Part shown: positions 1 to 5,762 of the stretch, piece after piece
Position numbering within the stretch: the first letter of the stretch is position 1
Layout of the letters: every line of letters begins with the position of its first letter
Notes under the pieces: generated by a model
The model's database searches: none
What the model was told of the DNA's origin: nothing
What the model saw: the letters and a program-made list of their open reading frames with translations, nothing else
Made by a program: the position numbers and the translations under genes
NCBI GenBank assembly: GCA_030612905.1
Contig: JAUWNA010000141.1
Location: 1 to 5,843, forward strand
Source of the DNA: Promethearchaeota archaeon
Lineage (GTDB): Archaea > Asgardarchaeota > Lokiarchaeia > Sigyniarchaeales > SOKP01
Direction of reading: 5' to 3'
Length of the DNA stretch: 5,843 bases

Positions 1-1119
1 TTTTTTTGGTTTCCTTTACCTGGTACAGCACCAGGTGATACTAATACTGGTCAGATAATGAAATTTGTGCAATTATTACTAGCACTATTCGCTTACGATA
101 CTGTTATAACGATCATATGGATGTCATTCAATGCTTTAGTATTGGAATTAACAGAAAGTCAACAAGAGCGTACGAGCATAGCACTTTACCAAAACATATT
201 TAATGCACTTGGAGGAATGGGAATTATATTTGTTCCAATTTTGTTCAATCTTGGATTAGAAGTCTTTAGATTTTTTATAATAATTTTAGGAATAACAGCT
301 GCGACGCTATACTTTGTTAGTTCTTATTTGCTTAAAGAGCGTAAAAGTTGGCATCAGGATATTAATGAAGATAAACCATTAAGTATACTAAAAGATATGT
401 TTAAGCTTTTTACAAATAAAGCATTTCTCGTAAGTTTATTCTTTAGCATTTCCATCTGGTTTTCACAAGGAATAGTGACGCAATATGCCAGCGTTATGGG
501 GTATGTTTTAAAACAAGATGGATTTGAATTGGTTATTACCGGGATTTATTATGCTTGTACTTATCCATTCTATTTACTTCTCCATTTCTTAGCGAAAAAG
601 ATTAAAATTGAAAAGCTTATAGTAAGAATATCTTTAACATGCTTGATAGCAATTTCAACCTTATTTATAATCGATTTGATTTTCAATATTCCTATTCTAT
701 ATCTAATAATAATTGGTTTTTCAGGAATTCTTTTTTCATTTGCACTCTATGACTTTGTAATATTTTCGAATGTTATTGATTTAGAAGAAACACTTTCTGG
801 CAAAAGAAAGGAAGCACAATATGGCGCTGGTAGGGCTTTAATAGCTATACCTATAGGACAATTTGTTGGAATTATTGGAACGCTCATATTATTAGCGTTT
901 AATTATCAAGCAGGCGTAGATTCGTACTTATATCAACCAGATTCAGCAATATTTGGCATAAAATTATTAATTGCCGTCATTCCAATCATTTGTTCTTGTT
1001 TAATTATACTGACTCAAGTTTTCAATCCTTTAAAAGGAGAAAATTTAGCGGAAATGAAGAAGAAACTTATAAAAATTCACAAGGAGAAAGAAAATAAATA
1101 TAACCAAAAAAATAATTAA
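1..1119 (+). CDS. GPH/MelB-like MFS transporter, start lies before the window
   Basis: This is an integral membrane transporter of the major facilitator superfamily, closest in pattern to the GPH (glycoside-pentoside-hexuronide:cation symporter, MelB-like) group. The reading frame is open from base 1, so the ATG at 58 is an internal Met and the true start is upstream; 372 residues are visible. About nine membrane helices can be seen, against 12 usual, so roughly three are missing. Two family motifs support the call. LELTESQQERT (visible residues 48-58) matches the loop ending in E-R-T/S after an early helix. IDLEETLSGKRKEA (259-272) matches the D-x-x-D/E...TGkRrEg motif late in the second half. 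The tail after the last helix is Lys-rich and cytoplasmic, starting FNPLKGENL as in many GPH proteins. The substrate (sugar, nucleoside or other) cannot be assigned. The gene converges on the nucleoside hydrolase gene with a 17-base gap. Confidence 0.85.
   Translation, partial: FFWFPLPGTAPGDTNTGQIMKFVQLLLALFAYDTVITIIWMSFNALVLELTESQQERTSIALYQNIFNALGGMGIIFVPILFNLGLEVFRFFIIILGITAATLYFVSSYLLKERKSWHQDINEDKPLSILKDMFKLFTNKAFLVSLFFSISIWFSQGIVTQYASVMGYVLKQDGFELVITGIYYACTYPFYLLLHFLAKKIKIEKLIVRISLTCLIAISTLFIIDLIFNIPILYLIIIGFSGILFSFALYDFVIFSNVIDLEETLSGKRKEAQYGAGRALIAIPIGQFVGIIGTLILLAFNYQAGVDSYLYQPDSAIFGIKLLIAVIPIICSCLIILTQVFNPLKGENLAEMKKKLIKIHKEKENKYNQKNN
1106..1112 (-). terminator. Poly-T tract, likely terminator of the leftward genes
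   Basis: Seven consecutive T on the minus strand, about 25 bases past the nucleoside hydrolase stop and inside the 3' end of the convergent transporter gene. The flanks are also T-rich. Archaeal RNA polymerase terminates at such U-tracts without a hairpin, and no hairpin is seen here. This is inferred from composition and position only. Confidence 0.4.
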
Positions 1120-1136
1120 AACACAGCCATTCAAGA

Positions 1137-2039
1137 TTACATAACGAGTCGATCAACAAGTAGATTTTTAAAAGTTTGGATATCTTTCCAAGAAGTTGCA
1201 CAACGTATCAAATCTCCTCTTTCGCTAATTTGAGTTGAGCCGCGACCAGTGATCTCAATTTTTAATTCTTCAATGTTAAGCAATTCTTCAGAGAAACCGA
1301 GGTAGATAGCCACCGTGTCAAATAGGACCGAAGATTCATTTTTTTTGGTCAATATTAATTTGGGTATGATTTTTTTTTTCCATATCTCAAAATTTTCTTT
1401 GATTGATCTAACAATTAAATTGTCGCACTTCATGATGCGTTCGAAGAGCTCCCCTGAGAGCACAATATTTCCACATGTATCCAATGGCGTAATAGTTTTC
1501 TCCCAAGGTGCTTGGAAAACTTCTCTACATGCCTTAATGTTCTTTTTCACATTAAATTCCCGGGAAGGTGAGTTTGATCCTCTGTATCCAATGCGAATAC
1601 TCCCGTGCATCCCCACAAACCGAGAATTCTCTGTAATATCTGGATTCATTTTAAGTGCTCCTGCCACAGTTCCTAAGGGTCCAATGGCGATGAGTGTTAA
1701 AAGATCAGGAGAATCCATTATCGTAGAACAAAGAACTTCCATACCGTTTTCGTGAACCGTACCGGGATATCTTGATATGTCATAATCCTTAATCCAAGGA
1801 TACAACCAACCTTTTTTACGATTTTCCAGAGGTCCAATCCCTATAGGAATGTCTGTTCGACCCACAATTTCGAGAAATTTAGCAACAAGCTTTGTTTTTA
1901 GCGGGGTATTGTCAGTTGATGTTGTAATTAATTTAACATCCAATTCAGGGCACTTTAATAATAAACCTAGAGCCCAAGTGTCATCAATATCCACCCCTAT
2001 ATCAGTGTCTAGAATTACAGGAATTTTTTTGTCATGCAT
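1137..2039 (-). CDS. Inosine-uridine preferring nucleoside hydrolase family protein
   Basis: Members of this family hydrolyse the N-glycosidic bond of ribonucleosides using a calcium-bound water, usually for nucleoside salvage in the cytoplasm. The 300-residue length is typical. The N-terminal DTDIGVDIDD (residues 11-20) is the aspartate calcium-binding loop, in the slightly longer DTDIG-x-DIDD form rather than DTDPGxDD. IAIGPLGTVAGAL (117-129) matches the central GPLTN segment, but with G-T in place of T-N. EFN (161-163) matches the ribose-binding E-F-N motif. FDTVAIYLGF (240-249) supplies the C-terminal calcium-ligand Asp241. In characterised enzymes a His usually precedes this Asp; here it is Phe240, so nucleobase preference or even substrate may differ. 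The start is ATG with AGGA eight bases upstream. It is 22 bases downstream of the DUF4258 gene, so read-through transcription is likely. No signal peptide is seen. The family is confident; the substrate is not. Confidence 0.9.
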   Translation of the reverse strand: MHDKKIPVILDTDIGVDIDDTWALGLLLKCPELDVKLITTSTDNTPLKTKLVAKFLEIVGRTDIPIGIGPLENRKKGWLYPWIKDYDISRYPGTVHENGMEVLCSTIMDSPDLLTLIAIGPLGTVAGALKMNPDITENSRFVGMHGSIRIGYRGSNSPSREFNVKKNIKACREVFQAPWEKTITPLDTCGNIVLSGELFERIMKCDNLIVRSIKENFEIWKKKIIPKLILTKKNESSVLFDTVAIYLGFSEELLNIEELKIEITGRGSTQISERGDLIRCATSWKDIQTFKNLLVDRLVM

Positions 2040-2061
2040 TTTCGCTATCCTAGTATAAATT

Positions 2062-2247
2062 TTATGAAGTATATTTCTCTGCTTTTGAAGTTTTATATGC
2101 TGTGATGATTATTTTTTGAGCTACAAAATTTCCATATAGATCTTTCTTTAAAAGATCGGGATTATTAATAGTATCTAGGATCTCATCCTTGGATATATTC
2201 CGCTTTTTAATCCTTTGCAAAGAATGTTTAGTGAATTTTATAGACAT
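2062..2247 (-). CDS. DUF4258 protein, apparently with an internal in-frame deletion
   Basis: A 61-residue protein that begins and ends like DUF4258 but lacks the middle. The N-terminal half (FTKHSLQRIKKRNISKDEIL, residues 5-24, then NNPDL) matches the family's helix-turn-helix start. The C-terminal ITAYKTSKAEKY (48-59) matches the conserved last strand. From family knowledge, roughly 20 residues forming the central beta strands normally lie between the YGNFVAQK-type segment and the ITAYKTSK-type segment. Here they are joined directly (AQK-IIITAYK, about residues 43-51). The frame is intact across the junction, so this is not a frameshift. DUF4258 genes often sit next to DUF2283 genes and the pair has the look of a toxin-antitoxin module, but that role is inference. 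The ATG lies inside the end of the DUF2283 gene, suggesting translational coupling. The shortened protein may be inactive. Confidence 0.75.
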   Translation of the reverse strand: MSIKFTKHSLQRIKKRNISKDEILDTINNPDLLKKDLYGNFVAQKIIITAYKTSKAEKYTS

Positions 2248-2465
2248 TCTACAATCATTGGTATAATTTCTTCAACATCTTTCTGAACAAGATCATTGAG
2301 ATTTAGATTGCGATCTGTGAAATTTAATATCTCCACGCCTATTAGCCGATCGCCTTTACCATAATCAACTATTATGCCTTTAGCAATTTCATCTGATTCT
2401 TGGATTTCTTCATTCGAGAAACGTAGATATAAAGCATTTGCTACTTTATCAAAAGAAAATTCCAT
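2238..2465 (-). CDS. DUF2283 family protein, possible antitoxin-like partner
   Basis: A 75-residue soluble protein of the DUF2283 family, whose biochemical role is not established. The N-terminal FSFDKVANALYLRFSN (residues 3-18) matches the family opening of the type Y-D-x-x-x-D-x-L-Y-I. GIIVDYGKGDRLIGVEILN (30-48) matches the conserved G-x-i-v-D-y-d...G-x-l-v-G-I-E-I-L core. The C-terminal 25 residues are acidic and less conserved. The length is normal. Its last 10 bases overlap the start of the DUF4258 gene, a tight two-gene unit. There is no Shine-Dalgarno before the ATG, and an AT-rich TATA-like stretch about 23 bases upstream would fit a leaderless transcript. A toxin-antitoxin function is only inferred from gene pairing and size. 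Confidence 0.85.
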   Translation of the reverse strand: MEFSFDKVANALYLRFSNEEIQESDEIAKGIIVDYGKGDRLIGVEILNFTDRNLNLNDLVQKDVEEIIPMIVECL

Positions 2466-2479
2466 ATTATTATAAATGA

Positions 2480-2500
2480 GTATTTAATTTTATTCTTTTC
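2480..2500 (-). promoter_or_regulatory. Candidate TATA/BRE element for the DUF2283-DUF4258 pair
   Basis: The minus strand reads GAAAAGAATAAAATTAAATAC, a purine-rich BRE-like stretch followed by an A/T box centred about 23 bases before the DUF2283 ATG. With the usual archaeal spacing, transcription would start at or next to the ATG, consistent with the absent Shine-Dalgarno. The whole spacer is AT-rich, so chance resemblance is a real possibility. Confidence 0.35.
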
Positions 2501-2529
2501 TGTAGAAACCTAAATAACCAACAACTTTT

Positions 2530-3585
2530 CTAATATAAAATTGCAGAATTAATATATCTTAGATTGTTACAATTAGTCATTTTCATTGCCTTCGCCAATG
2601 TTTTCTGCATATATTCCATTTGAATACGCACACCCTCTATTCCAGCACCAGCAGCGGCCCTAACGATATCACGACCGATTAATACGGCTTCCGCACCAAG
2701 AGCGAGCATTTTTAGAACATCATATCCTGTTCGAACGCCTCCATCTACAATAATTCTAATTTTACCCCTTAGTTCAGCTGCAATTTTAGGAAGCACTTCT
2801 GCCGTTCCAGGAGTATGGTCTAAAACTCTTCCCCCATGATTAGAGACAACTATAGCTGCTGCTCCTGCTTCCTTTGCAACAACAGCATCTTCTAGACACA
2901 TAATCCCTTTTACGATTACAGGTAATTTTGTTGATGATACTAATTCTTTTAGGTCATCAATATTTTTCTTAAAAACAGGTTTATTGTGAGTGGTCATAGC
3001 ATAGGACCCACATCCATCAACATCTACACCTACAGCTACACTCCCCGCTTTTTTGGCTTTCTTAAAGATTTCGATGATTACTTCTTGTTCTCTTGGTTTT
3101 ACAATTTTAACGCCCAATCCCCCAGCTTCAGCAATTGCATCGATTCCATAAGAGTTATCGAGTGAATATGTGTATGTATCACCCCGCCAGCCTAAGGTTC
3201 TCGCAGCTTTGCACCCAAGAACTACGGAACGGCAAAATTCTTTTTCTGAAATTACCTTTTCTCCACCAAAACTATTTACTCCTGCTACACTCGCCCCCAT
3301 TATCGGCATTGAAAGTTCAGTTCCAAAGAAATCGTATTTAGTATCCGCTTCAAAATGATCTCCTATTACATTCATTTTTAACTTCAATTTTTTCAGCGCT
3401 AGAACATTATTATTAAAGGAAGCTCCAGTACCTATTCCTCCAAAACCTAAGGGCCTCCCATAACTCTGACCTTGACAGATTCGCGTTGCATCTCCATCGC
3501 AGATTTTATATACTCCACACACACCCATTAGCTTCTTCTGAGCTTCTTTTCGAACCTCAGTTAAAGTTTTTTCTTCTGATGTCAC
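2530..3585 (-). CDS. FMN-dependent alpha-hydroxy-acid oxidase/dehydrogenase-like protein
   Basis: A 351-residue TIM-barrel flavoprotein of the FMN-dependent alpha-hydroxy-acid dehydrogenase superfamily, in the branch found in anaerobes and annotated as alpha-hydroxy-acid oxidizing protein. Core motifs are clear: VIVKGIM (223-229) with the FMN-contacting Lys226; IVVSNHGGRVLDHTPG (245-260) with the catalytic-base His250 and Arg253; IIVDGGVRTGYDVLKMLALGA (278-298) and VLIGRD (301-306) for FMN phosphate binding. The Q-L-Y motif and the second substrate Arg of glycolate/lactate oxidases are not evident; the equivalent region reads VDVDGCGSY (187-195). Thus the substrate is uncertain, and a type 2 isopentenyl-diphosphate-isomerase-like or other role is possible. 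Three N-terminal Cys (23, 29, 37) form a cluster. The start is GTG with GGAGGT six bases upstream; no in-frame ATG exists before the upstream stop. It lies 26 bases after fumC, probably in one transcript. Confidence 0.85.
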   Translation of the reverse strand: MTSEEKTLTEVRKEAQKKLMGVCGVYKICDGDATRICQGQSYGRPLGFGGIGTGASFNNNVLALKKLKLKMNVIGDHFEADTKYDFFGTELSMPIMGASVAGVNSFGGEKVISEKEFCRSVVLGCKAARTLGWRGDTYTYSLDNSYGIDAIAEAGGLGVKIVKPREQEVIIEIFKKAKKAGSVAVGVDVDGCGSYAMTTHNKPVFKKNIDDLKELVSSTKLPVIVKGIMCLEDAVVAKEAGAAAIVVSNHGGRVLDHTPGTAEVLPKIAAELRGKIRIIVDGGVRTGYDVLKMLALGAEAVLIGRDIVRAAAGAGIEGVRIQMEYMQKTLAKAMKMTNCNNLRYINSAILY

Positions 3586-3590
3586 ATCTC

Positions 3591-3597
3591 CACCTCC
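3591..3597 (-). promoter_or_regulatory. Strong Shine-Dalgarno for the FMN enzyme
   Basis: GGAGGTG on the minus strand, with six bases between GGAGGT and the GTG start, is an almost perfect ribosome binding site. It decides the GTG start, because the nearby ATG at 3587 runs straight into TGA in another frame. It is the only strong site in the window and implies that the ribosome reaches this gene within a longer mRNA. A TATA-like TATAAAATTATA lies at 3605-3616, but with normal spacing its transcript would start at the GTG and lack this site. Confidence 0.8.
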
Positions 3598-3611
3598 ATT
3601 GTCTTATAATT

Positions 3612-4991
3612 TTATACCATTTTTTTAGGGTCTAAAAGTTCGTCCAAATTATCGATCTTCAAACCCATTTCTTTAATTACTACTTTACAGGTTTTACCTT
3701 CCTTATGCGCTCTTTGGGCAATTTCAGAACATTTATCGTACCCTATTATAGGTGATAAATTAGTAACAATCATTAGCATTTGGTCTAAATTCATATTGAT
3801 TTGTTCAGTGTTCGCTTTTAACCCGATTAAGCAATTACTAATGAAAGAAGTAATACCCCCTATTAAAATTTCAATTGATTCAAGAACATTTACAATCATT
3901 ACAGGTTTGCTCATGTTCAAATCTAAAATGCTTCCATACATCTCTCCACTCGTAACAACAGAGTCATTTCCAATCACTTGAAGACACACTTGAATTAATG
4001 CTTCAGATTGAGTAGGATTAATTTTCCCAGGCATTATAGACGATCCCGGTTCATTTTGTGGTAGAATTAATTCTGAAAGACCAGCTCTTGGACCACTACC
4101 CATCCACCGTATATCGTTTGCTATTTTTAAAAGCGATAATGCTAATAGTCTTAAACTACTGCTAGCGTACGCTATAGTATTGTGCGAGGAGATTCCCTCT
4201 GCTTTTACGGGATTGAGTTTAAAGGGTAGCGATGTTATTTTTGAGAGATGGGATACGGTGAGTTTGTCAAAACCTTTATGAGCGTTTAATCCAGTTCCTA
4301 ATGCAGTGCCTCCTATTGGAATGTAGAATAACTCATCCAATACCTTATTTAATCTTTCAATATTGATTTTGATTTGTTTTTTGTACACTTTAAACTCTAA
4401 CGATAGTGGTATTGGGACAGCATCTTGTAAATGAGTTCTTCCTACTTTGACAATATCTTCGAATTCTTCAATTTTGGTTGATAGAACATCTATTAAACTG
4501 TTTAATACGGGTATTAATTTTTGGATCAGATGCACAGTAGATACATGCATCGTACTTGGGATGACATCGTTAGAAGATTGGCTTTTGTTTACATGATCAT
4601 TAGGATGGACTGGATGTTTTTTGCCCATAGGAAAACCTAAGATTTGAGAGGCTCTATTAGCTAATACCTCGTTCATGTTCATGTTTGTTTGAGTCCCACT
4701 TCCAGTTTGATAGATATCAATTGGGAATTGATCGAGATATTTCTCTTCGTCTAAAATCTCGTTAACAGCTTGTAAGATCGCATTTCCTTTTTCTTTGTCA
4801 ATCAACCCTAATTTCATATTTCCTAATAAACAAGCTTTTTTAAGCTGTGCTAACGACATAATAAATACTTTAGGGAACGATTTTCCACTAATTTGAAAAT
4901 TCTGGATTGCTCTTTGAGTATTTATACCCCAATACTTGTCAATAGGAACTTCCACTTCCCCTAAAACATCTTTTTCGATGCGATAATTCAT
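3612..4991 (-). CDS. fumC: Class II fumarate hydratase
   Basis: Reversible hydration of fumarate to L-malate in the citric acid cycle, by a cytoplasmic homotetrameric, iron-free enzyme. The 459 residues match the usual 460-470 and the gene looks full length. Diagnostic motifs of fumarase rather than aspartase are present: GSGTQTNMNMNEVLANRA (97-114), VHPNDHVNKSQSSND (128-142), and GRTHLQDA (184-191) with catalytic His187. GGTALGTGLN (227-236) follows, then the superfamily signature GSSIMPGKINP (316-326) with the mobile-loop catalytic Ser and Lys323/Asn325. The C-terminal GYDK and AHKEG segments (417-432) also match. No key residue is missing. Aspartase and argininosuccinate lyase are excluded by the GSGTQTN and NMNMNE pattern. 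The ATG is the first in frame after an AT-rich leader without a good Shine-Dalgarno, so the mRNA may have a very short leader. The FMN oxidase-like gene follows after 26 bases, suggesting a dicarboxylate/2-hydroxy-acid operon. Confidence 0.97.
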   Translation of the reverse strand: MNYRIEKDVLGEVEVPIDKYWGINTQRAIQNFQISGKSFPKVFIMSLAQLKKACLLGNMKLGLIDKEKGNAILQAVNEILDEEKYLDQFPIDIYQTGSGTQTNMNMNEVLANRASQILGFPMGKKHPVHPNDHVNKSQSSNDVIPSTMHVSTVHLIQKLIPVLNSLIDVLSTKIEEFEDIVKVGRTHLQDAVPIPLSLEFKVYKKQIKINIERLNKVLDELFYIPIGGTALGTGLNAHKGFDKLTVSHLSKITSLPFKLNPVKAEGISSHNTIAYASSSLRLLALSLLKIANDIRWMGSGPRAGLSELILPQNEPGSSIMPGKINPTQSEALIQVCLQVIGNDSVVTSGEMYGSILDLNMSKPVMIVNVLESIEILIGGITSFISNCLIGLKANTEQINMNLDQMLMIVTNLSPIIGYDKCSEIAQRAHKEGKTCKVVIKEMGLKIDNLDELLDPKKMV

Positions 4992-5017
4992 AATTTAAAC
5001 CAACCATAAATTGTTTC

Positions 5018-5062
5018 TTTATAAGCTTATTAGAAATAGGATAGTAAAAAAAGTTTATATTA
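5018..5062 (-). promoter_or_regulatory. Candidate fumC promoter region with a 10-base palindrome
   Basis: Two TATA-like elements precede fumC on the minus strand: CTTATAAAG at 5018-5026, about 27-35 bases before the ATG, and AATATAAAC at about 5054-5062. The nearer one fits an archaeal transcript with a very short leader. It overlaps the perfect palindrome ATAAGCTTAT (5021-5030), which could be an operator that blocks TBP, although it is short and AT-rich. Promoter status is inferred from motif and position only. Confidence 0.4.
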
Positions 5063-5094
5063 ATATTCAATAAATTTTCTTCAGCTTTAGAATT

Positions 5095-5163
5095 AAAAAA
5101 AATGAAAAAGGCTAGAACCTGATAAAACAGCTGCGTCGACAAAAAAAGTGAAATAAAAAAAAA
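5095..5163 (-). terminator. Tandem poly-T tracts downstream of the membrane protein gene
   Basis: On the minus strand, downstream of the stop at 5196, lie T runs of nine (5155-5163), seven (5141-5147) and eight (5095-5102), with further T-rich sequence between them. Repeated U-tracts without a hairpin are the typical archaeal intrinsic terminator layout. This would separate the membrane protein transcript from fumC. The spacer holds no convincing gene. Confidence 0.55.
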
Positions 5164-5195
5164 GGAGTTAATTCTATTTAAATTACCTTCAATGG

Positions 5196-5630
5196 TTAGA
5201 TTGTTAGCAAAAGAGCCACTAATATGAAGCCAATAATGATACCTAGTACGATCCCTATTAAGATTGCGATTAAAAAAAGGAGGATTTGTATAACTATAAC
5301 AAAAACGAATGACTCACCAAATTCTTTTTTATAAATAATCTTAACAACAATTGCTCCAATAATAATGGCAATTACTAATTCTACGATACCAAATAGAAAA
5401 TTTGCTCCAAACAAAAGTTCAACTAGAAAACCAGATATAAAATTTGTTACTAGCCAAATTAAATTAACTATGAACGCTGTTAAGAGAGAATCGCTCCATT
5501 CCTTTTTTCTGGCGTACCAACGCGTCACATATATACCAATTATAAACATTATAATTGCTAAAACAATCACTAAAACAAACGCAGTGAGGATTACTATTTC
5601 ATCAGTTGTTAGAAATAACATATTTATCAT
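5196..5630 (-). CDS. Small polytopic membrane protein of unknown function
   Basis: A 144-residue protein of four, perhaps five, transmembrane helices. Approximate segments are residues 10-33, 47-72, 77-98 and a very long Ile/Leu/Val/Gly stretch from 107 to the C-terminus that could form one long helix or a hairpin of two. A basic loop, YVTRWYARKKEWSDS (34-48), follows helix 1 and another, KIIYKKEFGES, follows helix 3; by the positive-inside rule both face the cytoplasm. No catalytic motif, Cys pair or charged pore motif is visible. The ATG at 5630 is preferred over the TTG one codon upstream; the ATG at 5621 is an alternative. There is no Shine-Dalgarno, but a good TATA-like box lies about 45 bases upstream. 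It appears to be a single-gene transcript. I do not recognise the family; proteins of this general build occur widely in archaea. Confidence 0.75.
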   Translation of the reverse strand: MINMLFLTTDEIVILTAFVLVIVLAIIMFIIGIYVTRWYARKKEWSDSLLTAFIVNLIWLVTNFISGFLVELLFGANFLFGIVELVIAIIIGAIVVKIIYKKEFGESFVFVIVIQILLFLIAILIGIVLGIIIGFILVALLLTI

Positions 5631-5671
5631 CAAATTTTTGGATGTTAAAATATAATTTGGTCTGTTTAATT

Positions 5672-5690
5672 ATAAATATATACTTTTTAT
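5672..5690 (-). promoter_or_regulatory. Candidate archaeal BRE/TATA promoter of the membrane protein gene
   Basis: The minus strand reads ATAAAAAGTATATATTTAT, an A-rich BRE-like stretch directly followed by a TATATATTTA box. With a start site about 25 bases downstream, the leader would be roughly 20 bases before the ATG at 5630. It is the best TATA box in the window. The 132-base spacer that contains it shows nothing else supportable. Confidence 0.5.
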
Positions 5691-5762
5691 GCATTATCCC
5701 TAATGTTTTATATTAAGGTGAAATTAGTTATTAAAAGATAAGAGAATGATTTATTCAGAATG

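Noticed and set aside
1315..1755. Open frame of 146 codons on the plus strand
   Set aside because: It is antisense inside the nucleoside hydrolase gene, which has clear family motifs; the plus-strand translation resembles no known family.
3135..3358. Two overlapping plus-strand open frames
   Set aside because: Both lie antisense to the well-supported FMN enzyme and give compositionally odd translations.
3582..3599. Five-codon reading frame ATG GAG GTG GAG ATG TGA just before the FMN enzyme, overlapping its GTG
   Set aside because: It is formed by the purine-rich Shine-Dalgarno itself; a regulatory upstream ORF cannot be argued from so short a stretch.
5128..5140. Two adjacent 6-base palindromes (CAGCTG and GTCGAC) in the spacer, as a possible hairpin or site
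   Set aside because: They do not pair with each other into a longer stem, and six-base palindromes are expected by chance.
4939..5142. Open frame of 67 codons on the minus strand across the fumC start
   Set aside because: It overlaps the fumC N-terminus in another frame and is built mostly from the AT-rich spacer; the translation is low complexity with no motif.
4992..5195. Possible small RNA, tRNA or C/D box RNA in the largest spacer
   Set aside because: No tRNA arm pattern, no paired C and D boxes and no stable stem could be found; oligo-A/T tracts explain most of the sequence.
5365..5655. Open frame of 96 codons on the plus strand
   Set aside because: It is the antisense of the membrane protein gene and has no recognisable domain; the minus frame gives a coherent four-helix protein.
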